Assembly (NCBI GenBank): GCA_035235625.1
Contig: CP141141.1
Coordinates: forward strand, 6,252,968 to 6,316,967
Source: Saururus chinensis
Taxonomy: Eukaryota; Streptophyta; Magnoliopsida; Piperales; Saururaceae
Reading direction: 5' to 3'
DNA length: 64,000 bases
Below the pieces are notes generated by a model. It did not search any database. It saw only the letters and a program-made list of their open reading frames with translations, and was not told the origin of the DNA. Of this stretch, positions 1 through 13,472 are shown piece after piece (positions within the stretch are counted from its first letter, which is position 1; the number at the start of each line of letters is the position of its first letter). Made by a program: the position numbers and the translations under genes.

Positions 1-614
1 TGTGGACTAGCGACTTGGGTCATTGCTGACCTATGGCTCAGGTCACCGTGGGTTAACAGTGACCCCTTCCAAACCGGGAACTGACCCAGTTTGGTAAATT
101 TTTTTATTTAATTATTTTAGTGACACGTTGCTAATAGAGTTTTTCAATTTTTTATTTTTTTAATGCTTTTAATGACGCATTTCTCAAACGTTGCTAATTG
201 TGATAAATTATTTTATATTTATAAATATATTTTTTAAAATAATTAAACACATTAGTGACGCTTACATAAGCGCTACTAATACAAAATTTTAATTTATTTA
301 AAAAAATATTTTTTAAAAAATTTTAAAAAATATATTTTAATAATTTTTTTATTAAACGTCGCTAATACTATATTATTAGCAATGCTTAATAAAAAGCATC
401 ACTAATTGTATACTAATAGCGATGTTTGATATATGTCGCTAATACATACTTTTTGAGATGCTTTTTAGTATGTGTTGCTAATATACAATAGCGATGGCAG
501 TTTTATTGACACATTTAGCCATGGTTTTTATACGTCGCTAATAATTATTAGCGATATTTACAGTATTATTAGCGACGCTTAAATGCGTCGCTAATAGTCA
601 ATTTTGTTGTAGTG
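1..614. mobile_element. CACTA (En/Spm) transposon, one terminal region, cut by window edge
   Basis: The segment ends at 601-614 with ATTTTGTTGTAGTG, the reverse complement of the CACTACAACAAAAT terminus typical of plant CACTA elements. Inside it the motif TTAGCGACGCTT and its inverse AAGCGTCGCTAAT recur many times (about 180-600), as expected of the subterminal transposase-binding repeats of this superfamily. The same motif set recurs at 45514 and 58921. No transposase is visible in this part and the other end lies outside the window. Superfamily assignment rests on the terminus and the subterminal repeats only. Confidence 0.7.
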
Positions 615-1224
615 GGTGTTCTTGTTGTTGGGATTCCTTAGTGTAATAACCTAGATTTTTTTGTGGTTTTTATTTGCTTCTTGGGAAATTTGTTTTTTTT
701 TGTTTTAATCTTCTGTATTACTTTTCTCGATAATTATGTGTTCGGTGTCGTGCGTAGCCTCAGTCGTAGGTGGGAAAGGTTTTGTACATTTTCAAGGGTT
801 TAAACACGTAAGTTAAGGTTTCATAGTTTAAATTAAAAACTCGGTCCTTAAGATGGGGATCTCAGGTAAAAAGGGGTTGTTTTGGTAAAGGTGTGATCTT
901 AAGGGGGAGTCCATCTTGCGGGAGTTCCCGCATGAGGAAAAGAAGTTTAGATGCGTGATGTTGAGGTGCACACGTGAAAAAAAAGAAAAGAAAAAGGGAA
1001 AGGTGGTTTTAAAACGAAATGCAATTGCATTTTTCACCGGCAAGAGAGGCACTCTACCTCTATTTCACTTTAAGCACCACCGCCACCCTTCCCCCTTCGC
1101 TGGAGTCAGGCTGCCCAGTCACTGTGAGACAGGCTGTGCCGCCTTTCGCCATCATCGAACCTCCTCCCCTGCAAAATTTTTCGTCAGCCAAATTGTGGAG
1201 AATCTCATTGTTTTGGGCCGAAAC

Positions 1225-4200
1225 TGTCATGACCCGGCTTTTTAAAAGTATGTTTAAATAGCACGAATGATAAGTAGCGATAAATTTTTTCCTTCAATAC
1301 AAAACAAAATAATTCGATTAAATATCTAGGCCATGATAACTAGAGTTCACAAATACGGATATCAAATCATATGATATTTACACATCTCAAAATTTCAACA
1401 ATAGCTCATCCATCTAAGTACAAGTCTGTCACCCATCTAAAAATAAATAACAAGTTGACTCTCTCGCTAAAGGTACACTAAAGTACTAGAGTGCAGAAAC
1501 ACGAAATCTTCTTCTTGTGCTCGCCTTTCTTGCTCTCACTTGTCATCGCTTGGAGAATCTGCACCCAACCAAACGAAGCAACCGCAACAACAACAATGGA
1601 ATCTCTCCGCCTTTATGAGAAGAGCTTCTAAAGGACAAAATGTTTTATTAATATTTTTTGGATCGGGCCAACATCACCCGATGTTAGTTGCCTACGTACT
1701 CATCAGACAACATCTCTAATATTTCCAACAAGATCGAATCTAGATGTAGTTCTGCCTAGAAACTACTTTATCCTACAAAGCATAGCATCACACATGCAAT
1801 GCTTAGGTATTTTTAACCAACCTACATTTTAGTAAGTCCTTTAATCGTTCCACTTGTCTAATTAACAAGCAATATCAAACAATGTTATTAATTATCTCAC
1901 ATCCCTTGTTCGATGATTAAAAATATTAAATCTGTAACTTAGAGATAACTCGCCCCTCGAGAAACCTCCAAACATAGTACTCCAACCTTGGAGTAGACTG
2001 CTTAATAGCAGCTTGACCCAAATCCCCAAGGCTCTCAATAACCTGCCACGAATCTGGAGAAGAGGATCCCAACTATGCTCATGGACATAGATTGGCGAGA
2101 AGCACAAGCCTTCCATGATGCTCATACAACTCTGCTTTTCATACGTACTAAATAGTCCTGGGAATACCTGCGGGAGACCCGCAGTAAAGACCCTCTGGTC
2201 AATACCCAAACCATCGTGGCGATGAAGAAGCATATTGCAATTTCCACCATCCCAACTCTGGGAGAAAATGTCTTATAAGACATTACTAATATATCCATAG
2301 AAGCCTTAGGCCCTTATGACCATTGACTCCCCCAAATATCTGAAACTTAGACTAGATTATTTCCATCCAGTCAAGTATCTACTCAACTATTTGGGTCCTC
2401 TTCACCTTGTGAATCGGCCCACTAAATAGCTCATCCATTGAGCTATGACTCGAAGAACATCCCAAAATCACCCTCGGTTCATTAACCAAGGTAAGATTCT
2501 ATGTTAGGGCCCCATTCACTCCATAAACTGGTCCTAACCCTAAAGAGGGTATTTTAGTCATTATCTTGATTAGGTGTTCTCCCCACAATCCGATGGCAAC
2601 CCATGTCTCTTGATTAAACTTCATTAATCTTAAGCTACCGATATAAATCAAAGCATCAATAATACAAGTATGCATAAGCATAATCAACATAAATAATATG
2701 CATTCACCAATGCATAAATACAGAATAAAGGCCCATTGCATTCATTTTTAGGCTAGGGCTCAGTGAGTTCAAGCCTAAGAGTGTAAACAATTCTAACGCA
2801 TCCTGCGAGTTACATATAAAACCCTCTAGTCGTTCGATGCACTCAATTGCAGACATTTGTAATTCATCGCCTTAAACCTTAAGAATTAGGGTTATTCCCC
2901 TTGTTTCCCGTGACACTGTGACCTGACAAAGTCTTCGTATCCCTTACTAGTCACACCCCTTCTATTTGAATCCATTTAACATCACTATAGCATACCCTAA
3001 CGCTTGGTAGTTAGGTTATCCGTTTCAACAAAAATAGAACATACTGCCCCATAAGGGCATTAAGGCAATTTTACCACTTGGGGTATGCTATCCTCCCTTA
3101 GGTATTTTGGTCATTTCACTACCCTTTTATTTATTTTAAGTCATAACCCTCTCAAGAGGCTCCACTCTCAAACTGACCCGCGCTTCCATTCACAAGAATG
3201 TGGGCAAATCCACTCAAAGGGGTATTTTTGTCATTTGGTTTAAGGACCAAAATTGAACTCAAGCATGCTACTTGACTTTATGGACTCTGTGTAATTTTCC
3301 TGGCATATTATGGGGTCATGAACCCCTTGAACCGACCCAAGTTTTGACTAAGGTTTACTATAAACCCTAAGGGCAAAAGGGTCAATTAACCTCTCACTGG
3401 GATTTTTCCTCACTAAATGGTTAGGTCTATAATTAAGATACACCTTAAAATCTTAGTGGAAAAATTCCCAATTTTTAAGATCACCCATAGGCCACTAAAC
3501 CAGAGCCCTGAAGTCAGGTAAGGGGTTTTCACACAATAATTTAACTATAAGGGGTAAAAGGGTCATTTTACAGTCCCTGAGATTTTTCCTGGGCCTGAAA
3601 CTTGGTCAGGATACTCCCACACTTCTTAGGGTCTTTTAGTATTTTTCTAGAATATTTTTGACATTTTACCCCCCCCCCCCAAACCGGACCCGGTTCGATT
3701 CCCCTTTCTTTTTCTTTTTCTCTCTCTCTTTTTTTTAATGACCCAGACCGATCTGGGCCAGACCTAGGCCAGTCGGGGCTGGGCCAAACAAACCTGTCTT
3801 CCTCAGTTCCGGCCAGCAGGTGTCCCTGCTGGTGTCCGGCTGCCACCATTGGCCGACGGGCTAGGCCAGTGGGATCACCTCCGGGAGGCAATTCTGTTAG
3901 GCCTAACGCCGTCAGCACATAGTGTTTGTCGACCGTTTTGCAAAGCGGCCAGATCTTTCCGCTGGTGTTTTGCACCCAAGTCATCACCTCGTCCAGCCAT
4001 GGGGCTGCAGTTGTTTGATCCGCCATCCAATGGTGATTCCGAACCTCCTGGTCCAGATGCCAACCCATCACTGGTGATATGGCCCGCAACGCCTCCTCTC
4101 CTCTATGATTTCACAAAGAACTTGGGGTGAGCAGCGCAATGGCAGTCCAACCTTCCAGCGAGGCTCCACCTCCTGTTGGCCAATCAACAGAGAAGACAAA

Positions 4201-4896
4201 GACTCAAGCTTTGCCCCTCAGCTGACTGGGATAATTGAACTAGCCGGTGGCCACATGTTTTCTAGCTGGCTCTTGCTAATTTAATCAGTTCATACATGAC
4301 TCTAAATTAAATTAAAAGGATGTTTAAATGATTCTACCTTATACGCTGGGTTGCTATCGATCCACCGCCTCCAGAGATTTGAGCTCCCTCTTCTCCGACT
4401 CCGCCACCAACCATGATCTTACTTCGGTTGCCAAAAAACTTCCAATGGCTCTGTCTTTTTCATCTCTGACCAACCTCCACCAAAAGCCCTAATTCTATTT
4501 TTTATATGCATGGGATTAGGGCACCTAATCCCATGAGAAATTGGGCTAAAATCTCTTCAATTCAGCAACCCAAATTGGGCCCAAAAATATAATTTTGAAA
4601 TACTAATTGATCGGGCTTGTATAGTGACTTAAACTGACAATTCAGGCGTCTAATTCGGGTAAACGGGCCATGCACAATATGTTCAACTTCGAACGGTCGT
4701 ATCTCCCTCATCCGAACTTCGATTCAAGCGTTCTTGGTGGCGTTTTGAAGCTCATTCTGTCTACTTTCCATCCATATAAGTTTCAACCACTAATTCCAAG
4801 TATTAAATAAGTTATTCCAATGAAAATTTTAAGGGGTCCAACACCCTAAATTCCCATGGTTAACTTCGGGAATTTAGAAAATTTCCGGACGTTACA
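1225..4896 (+). mobile_element. Solo LTR (family 2), copy A, nested in the 642-11213 LTR
   Basis: It starts TGTCATGACCC and ends CCGGACGTTACA, the same termini as the copy at 6510-10155, and is colinear with that copy over its full length of about 3.67 kb (for example AATATCTAGGCCATGATAAC against AATATCCAGGTCATGATAAC). Flanking pentamers are GAAAC and AAAAT, identical at three positions with two transitions, consistent with an old duplication decayed by cytosine deamination. A GC-rich block (about 3660-4300) near the 3' half is shared with copy B. A fossil without coding regions. Confidence 0.75.
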
Positions 4897-6509
4897 AAAA
4901 TGCTGCGGGAGACGACAGGAGCTGCCGGAGCTTGGTTGTCTGGCCGCAATGAACTGCGTGGAGCCACCCTGGGTTAGCAGCCTCCTCCACCTTTCTCCCT
5001 GGTTCTGTGAGTGCATGTAGTGCGCCACCGCAGCACCACCATCGGAAAATCAGCCACCCCCTTGCCACGACAGTACTGCACCGCCTTGGGCCACCGTTGA
5101 GCCGCCGTCCACCTTGATTTTCACTCTGACCAACCATCTCTCATGGATCTGCCCTATTTTTGGCCAAACCACTGCTGGGACAGGCGAAAGTCACCGCCTT
5201 GAGCCATTTTTGGCTAGTTCCAATGCCGTCTCTCCCACCTTGGGTCCTGACTTGCCTCCCCACACACCCTTTCCCCTTCTACAGTATTATTCCGCCCTCC
5301 TTGCTTGTTCATCCATTAGAAAATTTATAGGGAGTGAATTGTACGTGTTGTCCGGTGACCGTTCCACCTTGCCAGCAGCTAGAGACCACCACCACACTCC
5401 TTTCCCCTCTTCTTCTATATGCCTATACCATAACCATAGTGTTGGACTCACATCAGCTCTTCTTTGGGCATGCAGGCACCCCGAATCGCTGGTGGGGGTG
5501 TTGTGAGAGACGTCTAGAACCTCAGGCATTGATTGGAGACCAACTGCTGCAATTTCCACCCCAAAGCCGTCTCTTGTAGTGTAAGGGTGCGTGGGCTGCC
5601 GATTATTCACCAACGCTGCCATCATGGTATGCCTTGACATCAATTTTGGCCTAGGCGACGAGGTAGGAGACTCTGAACCTTATAAATCCCCTTTAGCATG
5701 CTTTTATGATAGAATGCATGCTAGGACTAAGGTGTTAAATACACCATGTTTAGATGGATATTAATGTAGAGGATGTCAAGTACGTAAGTTAATTAAAGTG
5801 GCTGCCTGCATGTATTATAAATTATCTGTGTGTTGGTTAGTTAATTAGTCAGACATTTATGTTATGACTCATTCTTGATTTAGATAGATGAATGAGTAGA
5901 AGGCCCATGTAATGAATTATTTTTCCTACTAAATGCATGGGTGGTTGTTATTCTTATGCAAATAATTATGTTTATACTTTCTAAAGTCTATAAAGCATGT
6001 TGTAAGGTTTATGTGTGGCGTATAGTTCAAAACTACTAGCGGTTATATATGTGACGATGATGCGCATATGTCTGATAAGTGATGATCAGTTTCAGCTGAA
6101 TTTCAGAGAAATGAGATGTAGACTTCAAGGTTTAGTGAATGGCAGACTAGGATTCGGGGCTTAGATATAAGTTTACATCTAGTTAGATGCGCATCATATT
6201 GGTACCTGCATAACATATACATTATAAATTTTAACATAATTGAATTAAGTAGATTGATAATAAGAGTGAGTCCTTAGCTAGTTTGACGGATTGAATTCCG
6301 TATCGGTTGACAATTTACTTATGGTCAGTTGTTCACTTGTAAGGTAAGCGTAGTTCATACCTTTGGGGTGATGTCTTCAAAATATGTGTAAGTTCAAATT
6401 TTTGATGCTCTATTGAGAGCATCGTATGTTTTTCCGCCCAAGAGTGGCATCGTAAGTTTTTCCTCCCAAGAGTGACACCATAAGTTTTCCTGCCTTAATT
6501 GGCACTATT

Positions 6510-9500
6510 TGTCACAACCCGAATTTTTAAAAACATTTTGAAATAGCACGAACAGTAAGTAGCGAGATTTTTTTTCTTTTCATTAAATACAAAACAAACC
6601 ATTCGATTAAATATCCAGGTCATGATAACTGGGGTTCACAAATATGAATATCAAATCATACGATATTATTTAACGTCTGAAAATTCATAAAGACTAGCTC
6701 ATCCATCTAAGTACAAGTCCATCGCCCGTTTGAAAATAAATAATAAGTTGACTCTCACGCTTAAGGTACACTTACGTACCGGAGTTACAGAGATGTGGAA
6801 ACCTCTTGTGCACGCCTGCCTTGGTCTCACTTGTTGTCGCCTGGAGGATCTACAACAAAGCAAACCAAACAACAACCACAACCACAATGGAGCATCTCCA
6901 CCTACAGGAGAAGAGCTTCCAAAGGACAAAAGATTTTATTAATATTTTTTGGATCGGGCCAACATCACCAGATGTTAGTTGCCTACGTACTCATCGAATA
7001 ACATCTCCAATGTTTCCAACAAGATCGGATCCAAATGTAGTTCTGCCTAGAAACTACTCTATCCTACGAAGCATAGCATCTCATTTGCAATGCTTAAATA
7101 TTTTCAACCTACACTTTGGTAAGTCCTTTAACTGTTCCACTTGTCTAATTAACAAGCAATATCAAACAATGTTATTAATTATCTCACCTCCCTTGTTCGA
7201 TAATTAATACTATAAAATCTGAAACTCAGAGATAACTCGCCCCTCGAGAAACCTCCAAACAAAGTACTCCAGCCTTGGAGTGGACTGCTTAACAGCAGCT
7301 TGACCCAAATCCCCAGGGCTCTCAATAGCCTGCCACGAATCTAGGGAAGAGGATCCCAACTGTGCTCATGGACACAGATTGACAAGAAACACAAGCCTTC
7401 CATGATGCTCATATAACTCCGCTTTTCATACGTGCTCTGGTCAATACCCAAACCGTCGTGGCGATGAAGATGCATATTGCAATCTCCACCTTCCCAACGC
7501 TGGGAGAAAATGTCTTATAAGACATTACTAATGTATCAATAGAAGCCTTAGGTCCTTATGACCATTGACTCCCCCCAAACATCTGAAACTCAGACTAGAT
7601 TATTTCCATCCAGTCAAGTAACCACTCAACCTTGTGGGTCCTCTTCACCTTGTGAATCGGCCCACAAAATAGCTCATCCACTGAGCTATGACTCATAGAA
7701 CATCCCATAGCCACCATCGGTTCATTAACCAAGGTAAGATCTATGTCAGGGCCCCGTTCACTCCATGAATTGGTCCCAACCCTAAAGAGGGTATTTTAGT
7801 CATTATCTTTATTAGGTGTTTTCCCCTCAAACCAACAACAACCCATGCCTCTTGATTAATCTTCATTAATCTTAAGTTACTGATATAACTTAAAACATCA
7901 ATATCAAAAGCATGCATCAGCATAAATAATCATGCAATCATACAAATGTATAAATAATCAATGAGGGCCCATTGCATTCATTCGCAAGGCCAGGGCTCAG
8001 AGACTTCAAGCCCGATAAGTAAATTAACATATTCAATGAGTGACGTATATAATGGCCCTAGTGGATTTCTGCGCTGTGTTACGGACATGTGTAATACACT
8101 ACCCTAAACCCTGAGAATTAGGGTTTTCCATTGGTTTCCCATGACACTGTGACCTGTCAAGGTCTTCGTGTCACCTACCGGTCACACCCCTTCCTTTTGA
8201 AGTCATTTATAGGGTACCTTAACTCTTGATTTACTAGGTCATCTGTTTCATCAGAAATAGAACATATTGCCCCTAAGGGCATTAGGGTAATTTTACCACC
8301 TAAGGTATGATACCCTCCCTTGGGTCATTCTAGTCATTTTACTGCTCCTCTATTGATTTAAGTCATTAACCTCTCATAAGGCTCCACTCTCAGACCGACT
8401 CACGCTTCCATTCACACAAATGTGGGCAGGTCCACTCTAAGGGGTATTTCTGTTATTTGGTTTAAGGTCTTAATGACATCCAATTGGTCCAAAATTAGGC
8501 TCAATTGTACTACTTAACTTCATTGACCCTGTGTAATTTTCCTGGCATGTAGCGGGGTTGTGAACCCCATGAACTGACCCAGGTTTTGACTAACAGTTTA
8601 TAATTAACCCTAGGGGCAAAAGGTCAATTATCCACTCACTGGGATTTTTACTCATTTATTGGTTTGGAATATAATCAGTTTACTCATTAAACTCTCGTTG
8701 AGAATTTTCCCAAGTTTTAACCCAATTCATAGGCCCCTGAACAGGAGCCCCGAAATTGGGTAAGTGGTTTTCACATGATGATTTAACTACTAGGGGTAAA
8801 AAGGTTATTTCATAGTCTCTGGGATTTTCCCCCAAGTCAAAACTTGGTTAGAATACTCCCACACTTCTTGGGGTCCTCGAGTATTTTTCTAAAATATTTT
8901 TGACAGTTTTATCCCCTTGAACCGGACCCGGTTCAAAACCCCCTTTCTTTTTTTAAAAAAAACCAACCTGAGCCGGGTCAGCGGTTCGGCCCGAAATCGG
9001 GCCAGATTCGCTAACCCACCTGCGGGTCATCTTCCTCGCAGAGATGCCCGCAGGGTCACGGGCGATGGCTGGACTGAGCATCCGCCGCCGCCAGTTCGGC
9101 TTTTCGGCATGGGCAAAGTCGCCCACGCCAGGTCTGCCGAGGCGGAAACCCAATATCCAGTGCTCCGTCCGGCGGCGCCCAGATTGGATCTGGATCCCTC
9201 AACTTGGCCGCGCCCTCCAGCCGTGTCTTCTGGCCGCTGCCGGCGTAACACCAGCCGCAGGGCCAGGCCGGGATGAATCGCTGTCAAGCGGCGATTCTAT
9301 TGGCTCTGGCCCCGCCGGCGGTTGGTGGCTATTCCCTTTCCGTCCAATGTCCCAAAGGCTCCGCCTTCCCACAAATTACTATCGGCCGTTCTAGCCGCCA
9401 CCTCGGCTGGCTGCAGGGCCGGGATTGGTCGGCCCGTCGTCCAACGGCGATTCTAACCATTTTGGCCCTGAGTCCAGCCGGTGACTGGCCGGTCTCCGCC

Positions 9501-10155
9501 GAGAAAGAAGCAATCGGCGAGCGGAAAGATCACTGATTTAGATAAATTTAGGAACAGTCGCTGCAACGTTAAAACTAATGAAATAAAAATGGCAGAAATC
9601 GTCCTTTCCATTCAGATTTAATGAACTAAAACCTCCGCCAAGTTTGACTTCGAGTCTAATATAAGAATCCTACCTCAATTTGTCGATTTGTCGTTGATCC
9701 ATCGCCACCGGAACATCGCCGGAATTTTGCCAAAAAATTTTATTGGTGGCTCATCCTCCGTCCCAAAAAGCTCCTCTTCTATTAGCCCTAATTTGCCTTT
9801 TATAGGTATAGGATTAGGGCTCCTAATCCCATAAGAAATTAGGCATCAAAAACCCAATTTTGGAACAGTAATTGAACGGGCCCGTATAGTGACTTAAACG
9901 GACAATTCGTACGTTTAATTTGGGTAAACGGGTCCTACACGATATGTTCAACTTCAGACGGTTGTATCTCCCTCATCCGGACTTCGATTTGTGCGTTCTT
10001 GGTGGTGTTTCGAAGCTCTTTCTGTCTACTTTCCATCCATATAACAACCAATTCCAAGTGATGATCAAGTTATTCCAACGAAAAGTTCAAGGTGTCTAGC
10101 ACCCTAATTTGCACGTGTACGACTTTGGGAATTTAGAAAATTCCCGGACGTTACA
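6510..10155 (+). mobile_element. Solo LTR (family 2), copy B, nested in the 642-11213 LTR
   Basis: The element runs from TGTCACAACCC at 6510 to GGACGTTACA at 10155 (3,646 bp) and has an exact 5-bp target duplication CTATT (6505-6509 and 10156-10160). The host sequence on either side reads continuously into the related LTR at 24097-28919, where GGCACTATAAGACC shows an uninterrupted version of the site. That makes this an independent insertion and not the second LTR of copy A. It carries a GC-rich block at about 8960-9530 on the same plan as copy A. No internal region or coding capacity is visible. Confidence 0.85.
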
Positions 10156-11218
10156 CTATTAGGCCTTTGTTGGCCTTGTATGGCCCCAAAGAGTGGGCAT
10201 TTGCATACTCAGGTTAGTAGTATTATAGATCTGCTCTTGTTTGATTCTGTGCCCCATGAGCACCAGTGTACTTTGCCTTCGGAATCTTTCTAGCGTATAG
10301 GTTCCTCCCCAAAGGTCAAGGTGACGCCCTAATGACATTTATTCCTTTCGACATTAGAGCTAGTTAAGGCTTAATTAGCTCTAATTGTCGAGTGTAAGTG
10401 TGAGATGGTAAGTTTAAGACTGTATGAGTAAGTAGTAAGTACGTGAGAATAAGAGTTTGATAGTACGGGATTTGTTATAAGTAAGGTGACAAGAAAATTT
10501 GTAAGTTTAGGAAGTTCAGAGGAATTGTAGTACTTGTGTTGAAGTTATGCGTTTATCTTCTTCTGGTTTATAGTATGGTACTATCCTGTGAAATAGCTTT
10601 TGTGTGAACTTTTAAGGTTCACTGATTTTAATTCTCCTACCGGGTATAAAAATATTCATATTCTTTTTCCTATAATCCTCAGACACTCCATGGACTTCCG
10701 TGGGGCCTAGTTCGAGAGCTGCTTAGTGTTTGAGGATACTCTTTTTGGACTGTAGGTTAATTTCTGACTCTATTATTCTTTGATTATTTTATGCCATGAT
10801 CTATTGTAAATAAATTTTTAAATATATGTATTAAGTTAGGTGAGCGCTCTTACATGTATTATTTTGGACTTGTACATAGACTGTCTTATTATATTTGACT
10901 GTTATGGAACTTGTACCCAACTATGCCTAGGTGAAATCTATTTAAAGCCATGGCCATGGCAACCATGTCTTTTTTGTTTGTTATTCACGATTGGGATGAG
11001 TAGACTACGGGATTGAAATGATTTATTGATGTTATGTATTTCTTTTGAGTTGAAAAGAAAACATTTACGTGGATTTGATTTAGATGAATGAAAATTATAA
11101 AAATGTCTTTCACAGGTTTTATATTTTCATCAATTTTCACCAATTTATAGCCGTTATATTGTAATTTTTTTTTAAATTTGATGAAAAATATTTTGAAAAC
11201 CCCGGGCGTGACACTTAG

Positions 11219-11988
11219 CCCGCTCCTCCTTAGCCCCAAAGGTCAATTTATATTTATCCGCTTGATTCTTCTTCTATAATTGTTGATTGATTACACAATT
11301 GATTATTGCTAATATACATTGTTTATATTATGCATGTTTGGAGTGAAATTTGAAAAAGGCAGCCACTTTCATCACTTGTGCCAACATCAAGGGTCGACAA
11401 GCCTGACCGTTGCTTCCACTGCATCTCCACTCTACACAAGCAAGGCTAAGGAGAGAAAACAAATGGAAAAAGCAGGGTGGAAAAACCATCCATAAACCAG
11501 GTACCTTCCCACTACATTCTACTTTTTTGTCCCTCCCTTTCTTCCTCCTTTGGAGCAGGACTCTTGACATTTGTGCCAGGGGAGGATGAGCCTGTTTCTA
11601 GACTTGTTAGTCATTCTGTATTTTAGATTGATGTATTTCAGATGTTCGATTTCAAAATGCAAACCAAAATCCTATATTTTATATGCTTGATTTTAGAATG
11701 CATGCCAGAATCCTGAGTTTTTAGAATACATGACAAAATACAAGATAGAATTTGTAACATTCAATTTTTATTTAAACACAAGATATAACATATTAATCCC
11801 TCAAATTTTAGTTAAATAAGTGAAAATAAATGATCAATCTATAAAAAAACAAAAATAAAATCCATAGTACATTGATAACTATAATTTATAATGCATAGTT
11901 AAACAACTAAAAATAAAATCCCCAATCTACAATATATAATCTAATTGTAACATAATGCAATTTTAACATCAAACTCATACACCCATCG
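11219..11988. other. Anonymous AT-rich intergenic stretch
   Basis: Sequence between the large solo LTR and the Harbinger relic. Short reading frames at 11328-11570 have no recognisable domain. I see nothing else in it that can be supported. Confidence 0.5.
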
Positions 11989-12475
11989 TCATGTGGATCG
12001 CATCACTCCACATATAGCCAAGCCAACTATTTCATCTCACCAAGCATTTGCGACTACCCTTTGTTCAACTTAAATCTCTAAATCATTATCTGGATCAAAA
12101 TCTTCTTCTCCATCATCTAGAATATTACGTTGTGCTTTCTCTTCATCTTCATTATTGGCTTCAAACAAGTTTTTACAATTTTCCCTATGAAAAAAATTAT
12201 GCAATGCACAATATGCAAAAACCATTTCACTTGAGTATTGTAAGGAAAAAAGGGTGGATGATCTTTAAAAAATTTAAAGTATGACTTCAAACACCCAAAA
12301 ATCCACTCAATGACATTCCTCAAGGACGCATGCCGATGATTGAAAACTTCATGTGAATTGTGTGGCCGATTTCTTGCTTGCGCACTATATTCTTTGAGGT
12401 GATATCGAGTTCCATGATTCTAATTTTTTTCCTATTATGATAGCCGCAATCAACCAAATAGAACTTCCCTATTCA
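11989..12475 (-). pseudogene. PIF/Harbinger transposase relic (C-terminal part of DDE domain)
   Basis: Read on the minus strand, the segment gives fragments in the order of plant PIF/Harbinger transposases: KFYLVDCGYHN (about 12475-12437), then YHLKEYSAQARNRPHNSHE, then LRNVIEWIFGCLKS followed by FFKDHPPFFPYNTQVK (12323-12200), then an acidic tail EDFDPDND and a stop near 11989. The usual family pattern is LRNVIERxFGxLKxRFxILK followed by YxxxTQxxIVxACCxLHNF. The IVHCIIFF stretch replaces the usual ACCALHNF. The fragments lie in more than one frame and the N-terminal catalytic half is missing. It is a decayed plain DNA transposon, transcribed opposite to the host pseudogene that follows. Terminal inverted repeats were not found. 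Confidence 0.7.
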
Positions 12476-12624
12476 ATAAATAATTACAACCATTAAATTG
12501 TGAAGATTGTTTACATTAGAGATTGGACACAAACATCTCCTACTTGCATAATTGCATCTGGATTAGGTCTAGGGGGGAGTGCGTGATTCCATTCAAGGGC
12601 AAAGACAATAAGACCTCGTTATAG

Positions 12625-13472
12625 AGACAACATATGAGGCTTCTAAGACCATATACAATACCACAGCTACTATAAGGGCCATCCAAGCCAACGTAGGGTT
12701 CTATGATGATTCCGGCCGTCTCACCTCAACATCAGATAGACTTGATAAAGAGGCTGCCAATATAGAGAGACAAGCTCGGAAGAACAGGCACTGGTTCACC
12801 AAGGGTTCACCATAACGTAAGCATCACCTTTTTAGACAGCATGAACATAAAATACTTTATTCATTAAAACTAATATTCTGATGCTTGTGGTAGTTTTGCA
12901 ACTACTACTGTCCTCTCTGACCTTGGTTCTTGTTATTGCTTTACTGGGTAAGTATTGGCAAACATTTGTTAATGCTCACTACCATTGTTACTATGATGTA
13001 TCCGAATAGTTCAATTTTCAACCCTAGTTTACGGATTCCTACGACCTCTCTCGAATATTCTATGTGTAAGTTGCATCAGCCCTTTTTTCATATTGATTGA
13101 TGAAGCATCCAAGGGGATGAACAAGAAACTAAATCCAGTAGGCTTTCTCATTTGACAGGCTAATCATGCTTTGCTGGCTTTTACTGCATTATGCTGGATA
13201 GGCTTTGGGTTGTACTTCTATATACAAAAGTAAGATCACAGCCCTCTTTCATATCTTCCCTTCTGTCTTTCATAAACGCGAGGTTTAAAGAATTAAGTAC
13301 GGTGCAGATTTGCTGGAGACACATGCATGACTCTGGTGCAATACCAGCAGAACCCAAGCAACAGCAGCCTAAGCTCGATACTCCCCTGTGATGACCTTTG
13401 CTCCGCCAAACCAGCCTTGCTTGATGCCAGAGCTGGAATGCATGATCTAATAGACCAGCTCAGAAACTACCA
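12625..13472 (+). pseudogene. Relic of a plant multi-pass transmembrane protein gene (AT2G12400/AT2G25270-like family)
   Basis: Four exon-like blocks with GT-AG borders encode pieces of a plant membrane protein family of unknown biochemical role. Block 1 (12625-12812) has TSTSDRLDKEAANIERQARK, the helical segment before the first membrane span. Block 2 (about 12884-12947) is a hydrophobic span, LLSSLTLVLVIALLG. Block 3 (13159-13229) reads LIMLCWL then TALCWIGFGLYFYIQK, a second span. Block 4 (13308-13472) reads FAGDTCMTLVQYQ and then SSLSSILPCDD. The 78-bp intron 13230-13307 joins blocks 3 and 4 in phase. Block 1 reaches an in-frame stop before its donor, and block 3 has a frameshift in a T-run between LIMLCWL and TALCWIG. 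A further exon start (EYNYNLP after TTTCACAG at 13795) matches the family but soon runs out. The family name is from memory of Arabidopsis proteins; homology is likely, exact orthology unproven. Confidence 0.6.

Larger units (their letters stand above)
642..11213 (+). mobile_element. Large solo LTR (family 1), outer element hosting two nested LTRs
   Basis: The element begins TGTAATAACC at 642 and ends GGGCGTGACA at 11213, and is flanked by an exact 5-bp target duplication CTTAG (637-641 and 11214-11218). Without the two nested insertions (1225-4896 and 6510-10155) it is about 3.25 kb. Its pieces match the solo LTR at 24097-28919 in order: a segment around 5640-5720 matches about 25730-25800, and 6360-6509 plus 10156-10350 match about 27430-27790, including the phrases GCCCAAGAGTGGCA and CTGTGCCCCATGAGCA. 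No internal coding region or second LTR lies between the target duplications, so it is read as a solo LTR left by LTR-LTR recombination. Size and TG...CA ends suggest a Gypsy-type family, which is inference. A fossil with no protein-coding capacity. Confidence 0.8.

Noticed and set aside
3568-4130. Open frames of 93-173 residues on both strands
   Set aside because: They lie in the GC-rich block of a solo LTR, overlap in several registers and show no domains.
8917-9536. GC-rich open frames of 66-119 residues
   Set aside because: Same GC-rich LTR block as in copy A; Pro/Arg-rich composition in all frames and no conservation between copies.
1225-10155. Copies A and B as the two LTRs of one element with 4897-6509 as internal region
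   Set aside because: Copy B has its own exact target duplication (CTATT), and the sequence between and around the copies is continuous with the outer LTR as judged from the copy at 24097-28919.
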